Positions 16,442-25,721 of a DNA stretch of 64,000 nucleotides are shown one piece after another. This DNA comes from Couchioplanes caeruleus. GTDB lineage: Bacteria; Actinomycetota; Actinomycetes; Mycobacteriales; Micromonosporaceae. How positions within the stretch are numbered: position 1 is the stretch's first letter; every line of letters starts with the position of its first letter. The notes under the pieces were generated by a model, which did not search any database, had not been told where the DNA came from, and saw nothing but the letters and a program-made list of their open reading frames with translations. Both the position numbers and the translations under genes were made by a program. The DNA lies in assembly GCF_023499255.1 (NCBI RefSeq), contig NZ_CP092183.1, positions 4,274,501 to 4,338,500 on the forward strand, written 5' to 3'.

Positions 16442-16948
16442 ATGTCGAACGAGGGCAGCTTCACCTGTGGACGATGTGCCGAGCTCCATCCGGGGCCGCC
16501 GATGTCGTACGGGCCGCCCGCGCCCGCGTACTGGTCGGCGGAGCTCGCGGCGGACCCGGACAACGTGCTCGAGGGCGAGATCTGCGTGATCAGGGGCCAG
16601 GGCTTCTTCGTCCGCGGGCTGATCGAGCTCCCGGTGACCGGGACGGGAGAGACGTTCGCCTGGTCGGTGTGGGTGTCGCAGAGCGAGGAGAGCTTCCGGG
16701 ACATCGTCGCGGCGTGGGACCGGCCCGGCCGGGAGAGCCGTGCGCCGTCGTTCGGGTGGCTGTCCACCCAGCTGCCGTACGACCCGCCGACGCTGAACCT
16801 CAAGACCCGCCTGCACACCCGCCCGGTGGGGGAGCGGCCGTGGGTGGAGCTGGAGCCCACGGACCATCCGCTGGCCGTGGAGCAGCGGACGGGCATCACG
16901 ACGGCCCGGATCCAGGAGATCGCGGAAAGGATGCGACATGGCGGTTGA
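16442..16948 (+). CDS. DUF2199 domain protein
   Basis: 168 residues. The start FTCGRCAELHPGPPMSYG, then a DEICVI-like stretch (GEICVIRGQGFFVRGLIELPV), FAWSVWVSQS and the closing LHTRPVGERPWVELEPTDHPLAVEQRTGI are hallmarks of DUF2199. The CxxC pair may bind zinc. The family function is unknown. The gene overlaps the next one by 11 bp, so the two are probably co-transcribed. Confidence 0.85.
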   Translation: MSNEGSFTCGRCAELHPGPPMSYGPPAPAYWSAELAADPDNVLEGEICVIRGQGFFVRGLIELPVTGTGETFAWSVWVSQSEESFRDIVAAWDRPGRESRAPSFGWLSTQLPYDPPTLNLKTRLHTRPVGERPWVELEPTDHPLAVEQRTGITTARIQEIAERMRHGG

Positions 16949-17567
16949 GGTTCTCGACGTGCCCGGAATCCCGTTCGGGCTCACCGCGTCCCAGCCGGGG
17001 GCGTGGCGGCGTGACGCGCGGGGTGACGGCCTGATCGCCGACGCCCCCGCGCACACGGACCTGTACGTCAACCCGGGTGGCGCGGGCGCGGAGGACGCCG
17101 AGTCGCTGCTGAACGCGGCGACGCTGCTCGGCGGCCCGCCGGCCGGCGACTTCCGGTTCAGCGCCCGGGTGAGCGTGGACTTCCGGTCCCGGTACGACGC
17201 CGGGGTGCTGTTGCTGTGGGAGGACGACCGGCACTGGGGCAAGTTCTGCTTCGAGTTCTCCCCGGCGGGCGAGCCCATGGTCGTCTCCGTCGTCACCCGC
17301 GAGACGTCCGACGACGCCAACGCCTTCGTGGTCGCGGAGCGGTCGGTGTGGCTGCGGGTCAGCCGCATCGGCCACGCGTACGCCTACCACGCCTCGGTGG
17401 ACGGCTCGACGTGGACGCTGATCCGCGTCTTCACCCTCGGTGAGGCGGTGAGCGGGCACCGGATCGGGTTCGAGGCGCAGTCGCCCACCGGGGACGGCTG
17501 CACCGTGACGTTCAGCGACGTCCGGTTCGACGGCGTCCGCCTCAGCGACCTGCGGGACGGCTCCTGA
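16938..17567 (+). CDS. DUF1349 concanavalin-like domain protein
   Basis: 209 residues. Residues 25-195 read as the DUF1349 beta-sandwich: THTDLYVNP-like ending (AHTDLYVNPGG), DFRFSARVSVDFRSRYDAGVLLLW, WGKFCFEFSP, VSVVTRETSDDANA, WLRVSRIG and FSDVRF. Distant relatives include the yeast regulation-of-enolase protein. The role is unknown; a carbohydrate- or ligand-binding fold is expected. It overlaps DUF2199 upstream and, tail to tail, the dehydrogenase gene (26 bp). Confidence 0.85.
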   Translation: MAVEVLDVPGIPFGLTASQPGAWRRDARGDGLIADAPAHTDLYVNPGGAGAEDAESLLNAATLLGGPPAGDFRFSARVSVDFRSRYDAGVLLLWEDDRHWGKFCFEFSPAGEPMVVSVVTRETSDDANAFVVAERSVWLRVSRIGHAYAYHASVDGSTWTLIRVFTLGEAVSGHRIGFEAQSPTGDGCTVTFSDVRFDGVRLSDLRDGS

Positions 17568-18546
17568 CCCCGGGGTCGATATGGATCTTGGGGCCGGTGC
17601 CCCACTCCGGGCGGCGCTGCCCGGCGAGGACCGCGGCCGCCTCGTCCAGCCCGACGGTCGCGGCCACCAGCGGGCGGGGGTCGACCCGGCCGGAGGCGTA
17701 CAGCTGCACGGTGCCCGCGAGGCCGCCGGAGCCGCTGAGCACGCCGGTGGCCGTCACGTCCTTGAGTACCAGCCGCCGGGCGTCCACCTCGCTGGGCCGG
17801 GCGGCGAGCCCGATGAAGACCACCCGGCCGCCGGGCTCGACCAGCTCCACCGCGCGGGCCGGGACGCCGGCGCCGGTCGACGCGTCGATGACGGCGTCCC
17901 AGCGCAGATCCGGCAGATCGCTCGCGGTCCACACCCCCGGCGTCCGGGTCTCGCCCAGCACGTGCACCTCCGCGTCGGCGGCGCCGGCGATGGCCGCGGC
18001 GAGCAGCCCGATCGTGCCCGGCCCGATGACCAGCACCCGCCGCCCGGGCTCCAGCGCCGCCGCGCGGACCGCCCGCAGCGCGTTGGCGCCCGGCTCCACC
18101 AGCGCACCCAGCGTCGCGTCGACCGCGTCGGGCAACGGCACGAGGGCCGTGACGGGTACGGGCAGCCGCTCCGCGAGCGCCCCCGGCCAGCCGTTGCGGA
18201 TCCCGATCTCGTACCGGTCGGCGCAGAGGTGCTGCCGGCCGCCCCGGCAGCGCTCGCAGTGCCCGCAACCCAGCATGGTGTCGCCGGTCACCCGCCGTCC
18301 CGTCCAGGCCGGATCCACCCCGGGGCCCACGGCGGTCACCGTGCCGCACCACTCGTGCCCGATCCGCACCGGGTACGCCGCCTGCCCGCTGTGCAGGTAC
18401 GTCATGTGACCGGAGAAGAACTCGGCGTCCGTGCCGCACACGCCGGCCCGCTCGACGCCGACCACGACCTCTCCGGGACCGGCCACCGGTTCGGGCACCT
18501 CTTCAACCGCGGCGGTACCCGGAGCCGTGATGACGAACGCACGCAT
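17542..18546 (-). CDS. Zinc-dependent alcohol dehydrogenase, medium-chain family
   Basis: 334 residues. Catalytic zinc ligands are Cys in [11 protein letters not shown] and His-Glu in IGHEWCG. The structural zinc lobe is [15 protein letters not shown]. The nucleotide-binding motif is [14 protein letters not shown]. The layout fits threonine/sorbitol-dehydrogenase-like enzymes oxidising a secondary alcohol with NAD(P); the substrate cannot be assigned. The start ATG 18546 faces pgi divergently across 109 bp. Its 3' end overlaps the DUF1349 gene. Confidence 0.88.
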   Translation of the reverse strand: MRAFVITAPGTAAVEEVPEPVAGPGEVVVGVERAGVCGTDAEFFSGHMTYLHSGQAAYPVRIGHEWCGTVTAVGPGVDPAWTGRRVTGDTMLGCGHCERCRGGRQHLCADRYEIGIRNGWPGALAERLPVPVTALVPLPDAVDATLGALVEPGANALRAVRAAALEPGRRVLVIGPGTIGLLAAAIAGAADAEVHVLGETRTPGVWTASDLPDLRWDAVIDASTGAGVPARAVELVEPGGRVVFIGLAARPSEVDARRLVLKDVTATGVLSGSGGLAGTVQLYASGRVDPRPLVAATVGLDEAAAVLAGQRRPEWGTGPKIHIDPGVRSRPAGR

Positions 18547-18655
18547 AGCTCTATCAAACACGGGCACTGAATCGCGGCGCGGGGATCCGCGCCTAGGCGA
18601 GGGGATCCGTGCCACGATGGCACCGATAGTTCGGTTCAGGCGGGAGTCAACAGCA

Positions 18656-20287
18656 ATGAGCGAACACGTTTCCGACAGCGCCGAATGGCAGGCGTTGCAG
18701 GGCCACGCCGAGAAGTTCTCCAGCGTGCACCTGCGCGAGCTGTTCGACAGCGACCCGCGGCGCGGCGAGCGGCTCACCGCCCAGGTCGCCGACCTGTACG
18801 TCGACTACAGCAAGAACCTGATCACCGACGAGGTGGTCGCCGCGCTCGTGGCCCTCGCCGAGCGGGCCGGGCTGCGCGAGCGCACCGCGGCGATGTTCGC
18901 CGGCGAGCACATCAACGTCACCGAGGACCGCGCGGTGCTGCACACCGCGCTGCGGCTGCCCCGCGACGCCACGCTCGTCGTCGACGGCCAGGACGTCGTG
19001 CGCGACGTGCACGAGGTCCTCGACCGGATGGGCGCCTTCACCGACCGGGTGCGCTCGGGGGAGTGGACGGGCGCCACCGGCGAACGGATCAGGACCGTCG
19101 TCAACATCGGCATCGGCGGGTCGGACCTCGGGCCGGTCATGGCGTACGAAGCCCTCAAGGCGTACGCCGACCCCGGCCTCGAGTGCCGCTTCGTCTCCAA
19201 CATCGACCCGACCGACCTGCACGAGAAGACCCGCGATCTCGACCCGGCGAGCACGCTGTTCGTGGTGGTGTCCAAGACCTTCGGCACCCAGGAGACGCTG
19301 ACCAACGCGAAGGAGGCGCGCAACTGGCTGCTCGCCGGCCTCGGCGGGGACGCCTCGGCGGTCGCCAAGCACTTCGTCGCCGTCAGCACCAACGCGCAGC
19401 GGGTGGCGGACTTCGGCATCGACACCGAGAACATGTTCGGCTTCTGGGACTGGGTCGGCGGGCGCTACTCGCTGCCCTCCGCGGTCGGCCTCTCGGTGAT
19501 GATCGCCATCGGCAAGGAGCAGTTCGCCGAGATGCTCGCCGGCTACCACGCCGTGGACGAGCACTTCCGCACCACGCCGCTGGAGCGCAACGTGCCGGCG
19601 CTGATGGGCCTGCTCAACGTCTGGTACGACACGTTCCTCGGCGCGCAGTCGCACGCGATTCTGCCGTACTCGCAGTATCTGCACCGCTTCGCGGCGTACC
19701 TGCAGCAGCTCACGATGGAGAGCAACGGCAAGCACGTCCGCCTGGACGGCACCGCGGTGGAGTACCAGACCGGCGAGGTCTTCTGGGGCGAGCCGGGCAC
19801 GAACGGCCAGCACGCCTTCTACCAGCTGATCCACCAGGGCACGAAGCTGATCCCGGCGGACTTCATCGGCTTCAGCGTGCCGAACCACGACACCGGCGAG
19901 ATGCACGACCTGTTCATGTCCAACTTCTTCGCGCAGACCGGCGCGCTGGCGTTCGGCCGCACCGCGGAGGAGATCGAGGCCGAGGGCATCGCGGCGGAGA
20001 TCGTGCCGCACAAGGTCATGCAGGGCAACCACCCGACCACGACCATCCTGGCCGAGAAGCTCACCCCGTCCGTGCTGGGCCAGCTCATCGCCCTGTACGA
20101 GCACATCACGTTCACCCAGGGCACGATCTGGGAGATCAACTCGTTCGACCAGTGGGGCGTGGAGCTCGGCAAGGTCATGGCCAACCAGCTGGCGCCGCTG
20201 CTCACCGGCGCGTCGACGCCGGAGGCCCCGACCGACTCGTCCACCGACGCGCTGATCGCGCGGTACCGCCGCCAGCGCGGCCGCTGA
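18656..20287 (+). CDS. pgi: Glucose-6-phosphate isomerase
   Basis: 543 residues, the usual size of the long PGI type. Conserved sites are [13 protein letters not shown] near residue 155, the phosphate-binding [12 protein letters not shown] near 207, [12 protein letters not shown], catalytic Glu in [25 protein letters not shown] with the ring-opening His, and the final Lys in VELGKVMAN. It interconverts glucose-6-phosphate and fructose-6-phosphate in the cytoplasm. The ATG follows CGGGAG by about 10 bases. GATAGT at 18625-18630 could be the -10. The upstream region has two GGGGATCCG copies 26 bp apart. Confidence 0.97.
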   Translation: MSEHVSDSAEWQALQGHAEKFSSVHLRELFDSDPRRGERLTAQVADLYVDYSKNLITDEVVAALVALAERAGLRERTAAMFAGEHINVTEDRAVLHTALRLPRDATLVVDGQDVVRDVHEVLDRMGAFTDRVRSGEWTGATGERIRTVVNIGIGGSDLGPVMAYEALKAYADPGLECRFVSNIDPTDLHEKTRDLDPASTLFVVVSKTFGTQETLTNAKEARNWLLAGLGGDASAVAKHFVAVSTNAQRVADFGIDTENMFGFWDWVGGRYSLPSAVGLSVMIAIGKEQFAEMLAGYHAVDEHFRTTPLERNVPALMGLLNVWYDTFLGAQSHAILPYSQYLHRFAAYLQQLTMESNGKHVRLDGTAVEYQTGEVFWGEPGTNGQHAFYQLIHQGTKLIPADFIGFSVPNHDTGEMHDLFMSNFFAQTGALAFGRTAEEIEAEGIAAEIVPHKVMQGNHPTTTILAEKLTPSVLGQLIALYEHITFTQGTIWEINSFDQWGVELGKVMANQLAPLLTGASTPEAPTDSSTDALIARYRRQRGR

Positions 20288-20334
20288 CAGCCGGGTCGTG
20301 AGCGTGGGGCGGCCTTTCTGTCGGGGGGTCGCCC

Positions 20335-20340
20335 TACGCT
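20335..20340 (+). promoter_or_regulatory. -10 box TACGCT of a probable leaderless transcript
   Basis: TACGCT is 6 nt before GTG 20347. No ribosome site lies between them. Confidence 0.5.
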
Positions 20341-20346
20341 CGTGCC

Positions 20347-21462
20347 GTGGACCTGACGACTGATGCCGTTGATCTGACGACTGAGCAAGCCCGGGCGCTG
20401 CGGATGCGCAGCCTGCTGCTGTCCGCCCGTCCGGGCCCGGGCACGGTGGCCGGCATCGTGGAGTGGTTCGGCGCGATGCAGGCGCAGGACATGGCCAGCG
20501 GCCTGTGGTCGCTCGGCGTCCGGCTGCCCGGCTCGACCGCGGCCGCCGTCACCGAGGCCCTCGAGCGCCGCGAGGCGATCCGCACCTGGCCGATGCGCGG
20601 CACCGTGCACCTCGTCCCGCCGGCCGACGCCCACTGGATGCTCGACCTCATGGGCGTGCGCGCCCTGGCCGGCGCGGCGAAGCGGCGGGAGACCATCGGC
20701 CTGGCCGAGAAGACCGCCGACCGCGGCGTCGAGGTGCTGGCGGCGGCCCTCGCCGGCGGGGGCCGGCTCACCCGCGCCGAGTGCCTGGCCGCGCTCGCCG
20801 AGGGTGGCGTCGAGCTGAGCGGGCAGGTGGGCTACCACCTCCTCTGGTACGCGAGCCAGCGCGGTGTCACCTGCATCGCCCCGCACGTCGGCAAGGAGCA
20901 GACGTTCGTCCTGCTCGACGAGTGGGTGCCCGCACCGCACCGGCCGTCGCGCGAGGAGGCCCTGGCCACCATCGCGCTGCGCTACTTCCGCAGCCACGGC
21001 CCGGCTACGAAGCAGGACTTCGCCCGCTGGACCGGCCTGACGCTCACCGACACGAAGGCGGGCATCGCCGGCGCGGGCGACGCGCTCACCACCGTGCGCG
21101 TGGACGGCAGCGAGATGGTCGCCGAGGCCGCGGCCCTCGACACCGACGCGGCCACCGGCGAGGCCTGGTGGGCGCTGCCGGGCTTCGACGAGTACATGCT
21201 GGGCTACAAGGATCGCGGCCTCCTGCTCGACGCCGAGCACTTCAGCGCGGTCGTCCCGGGCGGCAACGGCGTCTTCCAGGCCACCATCGTCCACAACGGG
21301 CGCACGGTGGCGACGTGGAAGCGGACCCTGGGCGCCAAGGCGGTGACCGTGGAGGTCTTCCCGCTGGCCGAGCTGGGCACGGCCGGCCGCGGGCACACCG
21401 AACAGGCCCTCCGGCCGTACGCGGCCTTCGTGGGCCTGCCGCTGAAGGTCCGCTGGCGGTGA
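20347..21462 (+). CDS. Winged-helix HTH_42 (YcaQ/AlkX-like) protein 1
   Basis: 371 residues. The family pattern is clear: a start QARALRMRSLLLS, MQAQDMASGLWSLGVRLPG, IRTWPMRGTVHLVP, the helix-turn-helix region GRLTRAECLAAL, YFRSHGPATKQDFARWTGL and the late ALPGFDEYMLGYKDR. Members of this family (PF06224) include DNA glycosylases of the AlkX/YcaQ group that act on alkylated or crosslinked DNA; QAQD is in the family's catalytic position. It overlaps the second family member by 4 bp. Confidence 0.85.
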   Translation: MDLTTDAVDLTTEQARALRMRSLLLSARPGPGTVAGIVEWFGAMQAQDMASGLWSLGVRLPGSTAAAVTEALERREAIRTWPMRGTVHLVPPADAHWMLDLMGVRALAGAAKRRETIGLAEKTADRGVEVLAAALAGGGRLTRAECLAALAEGGVELSGQVGYHLLWYASQRGVTCIAPHVGKEQTFVLLDEWVPAPHRPSREEALATIALRYFRSHGPATKQDFARWTGLTLTDTKAGIAGAGDALTTVRVDGSEMVAEAAALDTDAATGEAWWALPGFDEYMLGYKDRGLLLDAEHFSAVVPGGNGVFQATIVHNGRTVATWKRTLGAKAVTVEVFPLAELGTAGRGHTEQALRPYAAFVGLPLKVRWR

Positions 21463-22697
21463 CCCCCGGGCCGAAGCGTCATGTGTCCGACGACGAGCGC
21501 CGCGCCCGCCTCGCCGCCCGGCACGCCCTGGCTCCGGCGTTCCGCGCCGGCTCGGCGGAGGACGCCGCCCGGGCGATGACCGCCCTGCACGCCACCGAGC
21601 CGGCGACCGTCTACCTGTCCTGCCGGGCGCGTGGCACCGCGATCACCACCGCCGACGTCGACCGCGCCCTGTACGACGACCGCAGCCTTGTCAAGCAGCT
21701 GGCCATGCGCCGCACGCTCTTCGTCTTTCCGAGGGACCTGCTGCCGGCGGTGTGGCCGAGTGCCTCCGCCCGGGTCGCCGCAACCGAGCGCTCCCGGATG
21801 ACGCGGGACGTGGTGGCCTCGGGCCTCGCCGCGGACGGTCACGACTGGCTCGACCGGGCCCGGGCGGAGGTCCTGGCGGCGCTGGCCGACGCGCCGGAGG
21901 GCCGCCCGGCGCAGGAGCTCCGCCGGGCCGTGCCGGCGATCGACGTGAAGGTGACCACCTCCGCGGGGGAGATCTGGTCGGCGCACCGGGTCCTGACCCA
22001 CCTCGGGGTCACCGCCGACATCGTGCGCGGCACCAACACGGCGGGCTGGCACGCCTCCCGGCCGCGCTGGACGCTGATGCGGCACTGGCTCGGCGAGGTG
22101 CCGGCGCACCGCAGCGCGGCGCAGGGATACCGCGAGCTCGTCCGGCGCTGGCTCGCCTCGTTCGGCCCCGGCACCGAGGAGGACCTCACCTGGTGGCTCG
22201 GCTCGACCAAGGCGGTGGTCCGCGCGGCCCTCGCCGAGCTGGCGGCCGTACCGGTCTCCCTCGACCACGGCGCGACCGGCTGGCTGCTTCCGGACGACCT
22301 CGCGCCGCTGCCCGGCCCGGGCCCGTGGGCCGCGCTGCTGCCGGTGCTCGATCCGACCGTCATGGGCTGGCAGGCCCGCGACTTCTACCTCGGCGCGCAC
22401 CGCGACCACATCTTCGACCGCCGCGGCAACGCCGGCACCACGGCCTGGCTGGACGGGCGGGTGGTGGGGTGCTGGGTGCAGGACGCGGCGGGGGCCGTGC
22501 GCGTCCGGCTGCTGCAGGACGTGCCGGCCGCCGGGCGGCGTCTGCTCGACGAGGAGGCGGAACGGCTGACGGCCTGGCTCGGCGGCTTCCGGGTGCCGAG
22601 CCTCTACTCCTCGCCCGCCATGAGGTCCGCCCTCGCGGCGCTGGGCCCGGCGCCGGATCCGGGCGCGTCGGCGGGGGACCGCGGCCGCGACGCCTGA
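21459..22697 (+). CDS. Winged-helix HTH_42 (YcaQ/AlkX-like) protein 2
   Basis: 412 residues from GTG 21459, which overlaps the stop of the previous gene (GTGA). The same family is evident: ARAMTALHATEPATVYLSCRAR, VKQLAMRRTLFVFPRD, WSAHRVLTHLGV, HRSAAQGYRELVRRWLASFGPGTEEDLTWWLGSTK and LLPVLDPTVMGWQARDFYLG. Protein 1 has QAQD where this one has HATE, so the two paralogues may differ in chemistry. Their coupled translation suggests they work together or on related lesions, but no activity is proven. Confidence 0.85.
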   Translation: MTPGPKRHVSDDERRARLAARHALAPAFRAGSAEDAARAMTALHATEPATVYLSCRARGTAITTADVDRALYDDRSLVKQLAMRRTLFVFPRDLLPAVWPSASARVAATERSRMTRDVVASGLAADGHDWLDRARAEVLAALADAPEGRPAQELRRAVPAIDVKVTTSAGEIWSAHRVLTHLGVTADIVRGTNTAGWHASRPRWTLMRHWLGEVPAHRSAAQGYRELVRRWLASFGPGTEEDLTWWLGSTKAVVRAALAELAAVPVSLDHGATGWLLPDDLAPLPGPGPWAALLPVLDPTVMGWQARDFYLGAHRDHIFDRRGNAGTTAWLDGRVVGCWVQDAAGAVRVRLLQDVPAAGRRLLDEEAERLTAWLGGFRVPSLYSSPAMRSALAALGPAPDPGASAGDRGRDA

Positions 22698-22701
22698 CGG
22701 T

Positions 22702-22707
22702 TACGAT
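22702..22707 (+). promoter_or_regulatory. -10 box TACGAT of a probable leaderless transcript
   Basis: TACGAT is 7 nt before GTG 22715, which favours this start over ATG 22721. Confidence 0.45.
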
Positions 22708-22714
22708 CTGGTCC

Positions 22715-23656
22715 GTGCCCATGCGCTGGTATCGCGGTGACTGTCACCTCCACTCGCAGCGGTCGCACGGCGGGGAGCTCACGCCGGCCGAGGTGGTGGC
22801 CGCCGCTCGTGAGGCGGGGCTCGACTTCGTCGCCGTGACCGAGCACAACACCACGGAGACGTACCCCGCATGGTCCGCGCTCGCCGGCGACGACCTGCTG
22901 GTGATCGCGGGCCAGGAGGCGACGACCACGACCGGTCACTGGCTCGCGCTGGGCCTGCCGCCCGGCCACGTCGTCGACTGGCGGTACGGCGTCCGCGACG
23001 ACCGCATCGGCGAGCAGGTGCGCGGCGTCCACGAGCACGGCGGCGTCTGCGTGGTCGCGCACCCGCACGCCCCGTACCCGTCCGGGACCTTCATGTTCCC
23101 GCTCAACGGCTTCGACGTGATCGAGGTCTGGAACGGGCTGTGGACCTCCGCCCTGCCGTGGAACGCCGACAACGAGGCCGCCGTGGCCGAGTGGGGGCGC
23201 AGCCTCGCGGCCGGCGTCCACGCCGGCGATTGGCGGCCCGCCGTGGGCAACAGCGACACGCACCTGCGCGGCCAGGTCGCCGTCCCGCACACCGTGGTGC
23301 TGGCCGAGGAGCTGAGCGTGGAGGCGGTGCTCGCCGGGATCCGGGCCGGCCGCAGCTGGGTCGCCGGGTCACCGGGGATTCAGCTGTCCTTCACGGTGAC
23401 CGCGGGCGATCGCACGGGGGACATCGGAGCGACGGTGCGGACGGACGGCCGGGCGGCGCTGGCCCGGGTCGCTGTGGAGGGTGTGCCCGCGGGCACGGTC
23501 CGCTTCCTCACCGACCGGGGGCGGGTCCATCAGGCCGAGCTGCCGGGCGGGGCCGGCTGGGAGACCACGGCTGAGGAGTCCGCGTACGTCCGTGTCGAGG
23601 TGCGTCACCCCAACGGGCACATGGCGGCGCTGACCAACCCGATCATCCTCGGGTGA
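22715..23656 (+). CDS. PHP-type metallohydrolase (CehA/McbA family)
   Basis: 313 residues. The PHP metal sites are GDCHLHSQRSHGG (HxH), FVAVTEHNTTE, the GQEATT Glu, VVAHPHAP and GNSDTHLRG. This matches CehA/McbA-like phosphoesterases, and the C-terminal 80 residues form a small beta domain ending LTNPIILG. No signal peptide is present. The substrate is unknown. GTG 22715 is chosen from the -10 spacing; ATG 22721 would shorten it by two residues. The stop overlaps the next gene (GTGA). Confidence 0.82.
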   Translation: MPMRWYRGDCHLHSQRSHGGELTPAEVVAAAREAGLDFVAVTEHNTTETYPAWSALAGDDLLVIAGQEATTTTGHWLALGLPPGHVVDWRYGVRDDRIGEQVRGVHEHGGVCVVAHPHAPYPSGTFMFPLNGFDVIEVWNGLWTSALPWNADNEAAVAEWGRSLAAGVHAGDWRPAVGNSDTHLRGQVAVPHTVVLAEELSVEAVLAGIRAGRSWVAGSPGIQLSFTVTAGDRTGDIGATVRTDGRAALARVAVEGVPAGTVRFLTDRGRVHQAELPGGAGWETTAEESAYVRVEVRHPNGHMAALTNPIILG

Positions 23657-24201
23657 GCGTCGTGGGTGAGCTCGCCGCCCCCGACGCCCGGCATCGGGTC
23701 TCGTTCCTCGCGGCGATGGCCGAGTTCGCGGCCGAGGGGCGGGGGAGCGCGGCCGATCCCACCGAGCTGGGCCGGGAGATCCGGGCGTTCGGCGCCTCGT
23801 GGGAGTCGCCCGAGGGCTTCGCCGCGTACGTGCGCTGGCTGCGCGACCAGGCGCTCGAGGACGCGCCCCGGCCGGAGGGCTACGTGCCGGTGACGAACCT
23901 GTGGATGCTCGACGGCGACGGGTACGCCGGCCGCCTCGCGATCCGGCACCGCCTCACCGGCGCGCTCCGCCGGGCGGGCGGGCACATCAGCTACGACGTC
24001 CGGCCGTCGGCACGCCGCAAGGGGCTCGCCACCCGCATGCTGGCGGCGGCGTTGCCGGTCGCGCACGGTCTGGGGATCGAGGTCGCGGTGGTGACGTGCG
24101 ACGTCGGCAACGTGGGCTCGCGCAAGGTCATCGAGCGCAACGGCGGCGTGCTGCGGGACGAGCTGGACGGCAAGCTGAGGTTCCGGGTGCCGACGGCCTG
24201 A
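23653..24201 (+). CDS. GNAT N-acetyltransferase
   Basis: 182 residues. After an N-terminal helical part (VSFLAAMAEFAAEG) come VTNLWMLDGDGYAGRLAIRHRLT, then the strand ISYDVRPSARRKGLATRML with the acetyl-CoA loop R-R-K-G-L-A, and VVTCDVGNVGSRKVIERNGGVL. This order is usual for YitI-like GNATs. The substrate is unknown. It is translationally coupled to the PHP gene. Confidence 0.85.
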   Translation: MSVVGELAAPDARHRVSFLAAMAEFAAEGRGSAADPTELGREIRAFGASWESPEGFAAYVRWLRDQALEDAPRPEGYVPVTNLWMLDGDGYAGRLAIRHRLTGALRRAGGHISYDVRPSARRKGLATRMLAAALPVAHGLGIEVAVVTCDVGNVGSRKVIERNGGVLRDELDGKLRFRVPTA

Positions 24202-24216
24202 TCCGCGCCGGCCGGG

Positions 24217-24696
24217 TCAGGAGGATCCGCCGAGGTCCCGGGCGAGGTAGCCGGCGGTGTCGAAGCGGACCGGCTGCGGTCCCACCAGCGCCGTCAGGTG
24301 CCGTTCGAACGCCTCGAGCTCGGCCGCGCCGATCCGCCGTTCCCACTGCCGGCGCAGGTCGTCGAAGATCTCCTCGCCGTGCCGCATGACCTCGAGGCCC
24401 AGCGGCGTGACCTGGAGCCGCTTGCGACGGCCGTCGTCCGGGTCGGTGTCGCGCGACACGTACCCCCGCTCCTGCAGCACCGCGATGGTCTTCGCCGCGG
24501 ACTGCTTGGTGATGGACAGGCGGCGGGCCAGCTCGGAGGCGCTGTCGGCGCCGGCGGCGACGGCCCGCATCGCGAAGTCGTGGACCGGGCGGACGTCCTC
24601 GTAGCCGCGCCGGGCGAGCTCGGCGATCGCCGCGTCCACGAGCGTGCGGAAGCCGCCGAGCAGCAGCAGGGCGAGATCGGCTCCGGAGCGGGACAT
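24217..24696 (-). CDS. MarR family transcriptional regulator
   Basis: 159 residues. The winged-helix region is SASELARRLSITKQSAAKTIAVLQERGYVSRD with the wing DPDDGRRKRLQVTPLG, flanked by dimerisation helices. It is divergent from the hydrolase gene, and a perfect 12-bp inverted repeat covers the hydrolase promoter. Repression of the hydrolase and of itself, relieved by a small ligand, is the natural reading. ATG 24696 has a TAGCCT box 7 nt upstream and no ribosome site, so its message may be leaderless. Confidence 0.9.
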   Translation of the reverse strand: MSRSGADLALLLLGGFRTLVDAAIAELARRGYEDVRPVHDFAMRAVAAGADSASELARRLSITKQSAAKTIAVLQERGYVSRDTDPDDGRRKRLQVTPLGLEVMRHGEEIFDDLRRQWERRIGAAELEAFERHLTALVGPQPVRFDTAGYLARDLGGSS

Positions 24697-24703
24697 AACC
24701 GAC

Positions 24704-24709
24704 AGGCTA
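24704..24709 (-). promoter_or_regulatory. -10 box TAGCCT of marR-like gene, probable leaderless transcript
   Basis: Minus-strand TAGCCT lies 7 nt before ATG 24696. The inverted repeat at 24733-24764 falls over the -35 and upstream region. Confidence 0.45.
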
Positions 24710-24720
24710 CGGCACCGCGC

Positions 24721-24750
24721 TGGACGATCGACAGCCAGGGTGTCTAGTAT
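24721..24750 (+). promoter_or_regulatory. Promoter of the alpha/beta hydrolase gene
   Basis: TGGACG (24721-24726) and TAGTAT (24745-24750) are 18 bp apart. TAGTAT lies in the spacer of the inverted repeat, so a bound MarR protein would block RNA polymerase. Confidence 0.5.
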
Positions 24751-24764
24751 TCGACACCCTGGCT
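24733..24764. promoter_or_regulatory. Probable MarR operator, perfect 12-bp inverted repeat
   Basis: AGCCAGGGTGTC (24733-24744) and GACACCCTGGCT (24753-24764) are exact reverse complements around the 8-bp spacer TAGTATTC. The site sits between the divergent marR-like and hydrolase genes. Confidence 0.7.
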
Positions 24765-24782
24765 GACTATTCGAGGAGCGCC

Positions 24783-25655
24783 ATGATCACGCACCACACC
24801 GCCGAGCTGAACGGCACGACCCTGCGCTACGTGGCCGCCGGCGGCAGCGGGTCGCCGATCCTGCTGGTCCACGGCTTCCCGGAGACCTGGTGGGCGTTCC
24901 ACAGGCTCATCCCGCTGCTCGCGGAGCACCACCGCGTCGTCGCCGTCGACCTCCGCGGCTTCGGCGATTCGCAAGCGGCGACCGATGAACACGGCAGCGC
25001 CACCGCCGCCGAGGACCTGCACCAGCTGATCGGCCACCTCGGCGCCGGCCCGGTCCACCTCACCGGGCAGGACATCGCCGGAGCCACGGTCCTGCGCCTG
25101 GCCACGACGCATCCCGAGGACGTGCGCAGCCTGACCGCGGTCGAGATGGGCCTGCCCGGCTTCGGCCTGGAGGCGCTCGCCGACGTCACGCACGGCGGCG
25201 CGTGGCACATCGGCGTGCTGGCCGCGCCCGGCATCCCGGAGCTGCTCCTGAGCGGCCGCGAGCGCGAGTTCCTCGGCCGGTACGCCTTCGCGTCCATGAC
25301 GGCGACCCCGACAGCGGTCACCGGCGCCGACATCGACGAATTCGCCCGCACGTACGCCCGCCCGGGCGGCTGGCGGGGCGCGAGCGGCCTGTACCGCTCG
25401 ATGCTGCGCGAGGGCGCCGAGATCCGGGCGCTGGCGGAGGACCCGGGGCTGCGGGTGCCCGTGCTGGCGGTGGGCGCCGGTGGCGGCCCGTTCACGGCGG
25501 CCACCATGACGCAGGCCGCGGCCGGGGACGTCCGTACGGTCCAGCTCGACGGGGTGGGCCACTACGCCGCGCTGGAGGCGCCCGGAGCGCTGGCCGGGGC
25601 GCTCCTCGGCTTCGTCGCGGACGTCGATGCGGGCCGATCTGTTAACAACCCTTGA
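24783..25655 (+). CDS. Alpha/beta hydrolase, epoxide hydrolase/dehalogenase-like
   Basis: 290 residues. The oxyanion motif [10 protein letters not shown] lies near residue 33, and the nucleophile elbow GQDIAG near residue 98 carries Asp rather than Ser, as in epoxide hydrolases and haloalkane dehalogenases. The catalytic His is likely in [11 protein letters not shown] near the end. The usual elbow is GHDWG, so Gln-Asp-Ile is a variant. Substrates are unknown. GAGGAG precedes ATG 24783 by 5-6 bases. Divergent MarR control suggests induction by a xenobiotic or small aromatic. Confidence 0.82.
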   Translation: MITHHTAELNGTTLRYVAAGGSGSPILLVHGFPETWWAFHRLIPLLAEHHRVVAVDLRGFGDSQAATDEHGSATAAEDLHQLIGHLGAGPVHLTGQDIAGATVLRLATTHPEDVRSLTAVEMGLPGFGLEALADVTHGGAWHIGVLAAPGIPELLLSGREREFLGRYAFASMTATPTAVTGADIDEFARTYARPGGWRGASGLYRSMLREGAEIRALAEDPGLRVPVLAVGAGGGPFTAATMTQAAAGDVRTVQLDGVGHYAALEAPGALAGALLGFVADVDAGRSVNNP

Positions 25656-25680
25656 TAAAGAAGTTCACGAACGTCAAGAT
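25652..25680 (+). promoter_or_regulatory. Possible chitinase promoter
   Basis: TTGATA (25652-25657) and CAAGAT (25675-25680) are separated by 17 bp in an AT-richer stretch that overlaps the stop of the hydrolase gene. Confidence 0.4.
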
Positions 25681-25721
25681 GTGGGGGACCTGCCTGGTCA
25701 TCGATGCGTCAGGGAGTCGCC

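Noticed and set aside
18577..18616. GGGGATCCG repeats before pgi as an operator
   Set aside because: Only two copies with irregular flanks and no local regulator to bind them; too weak to call.
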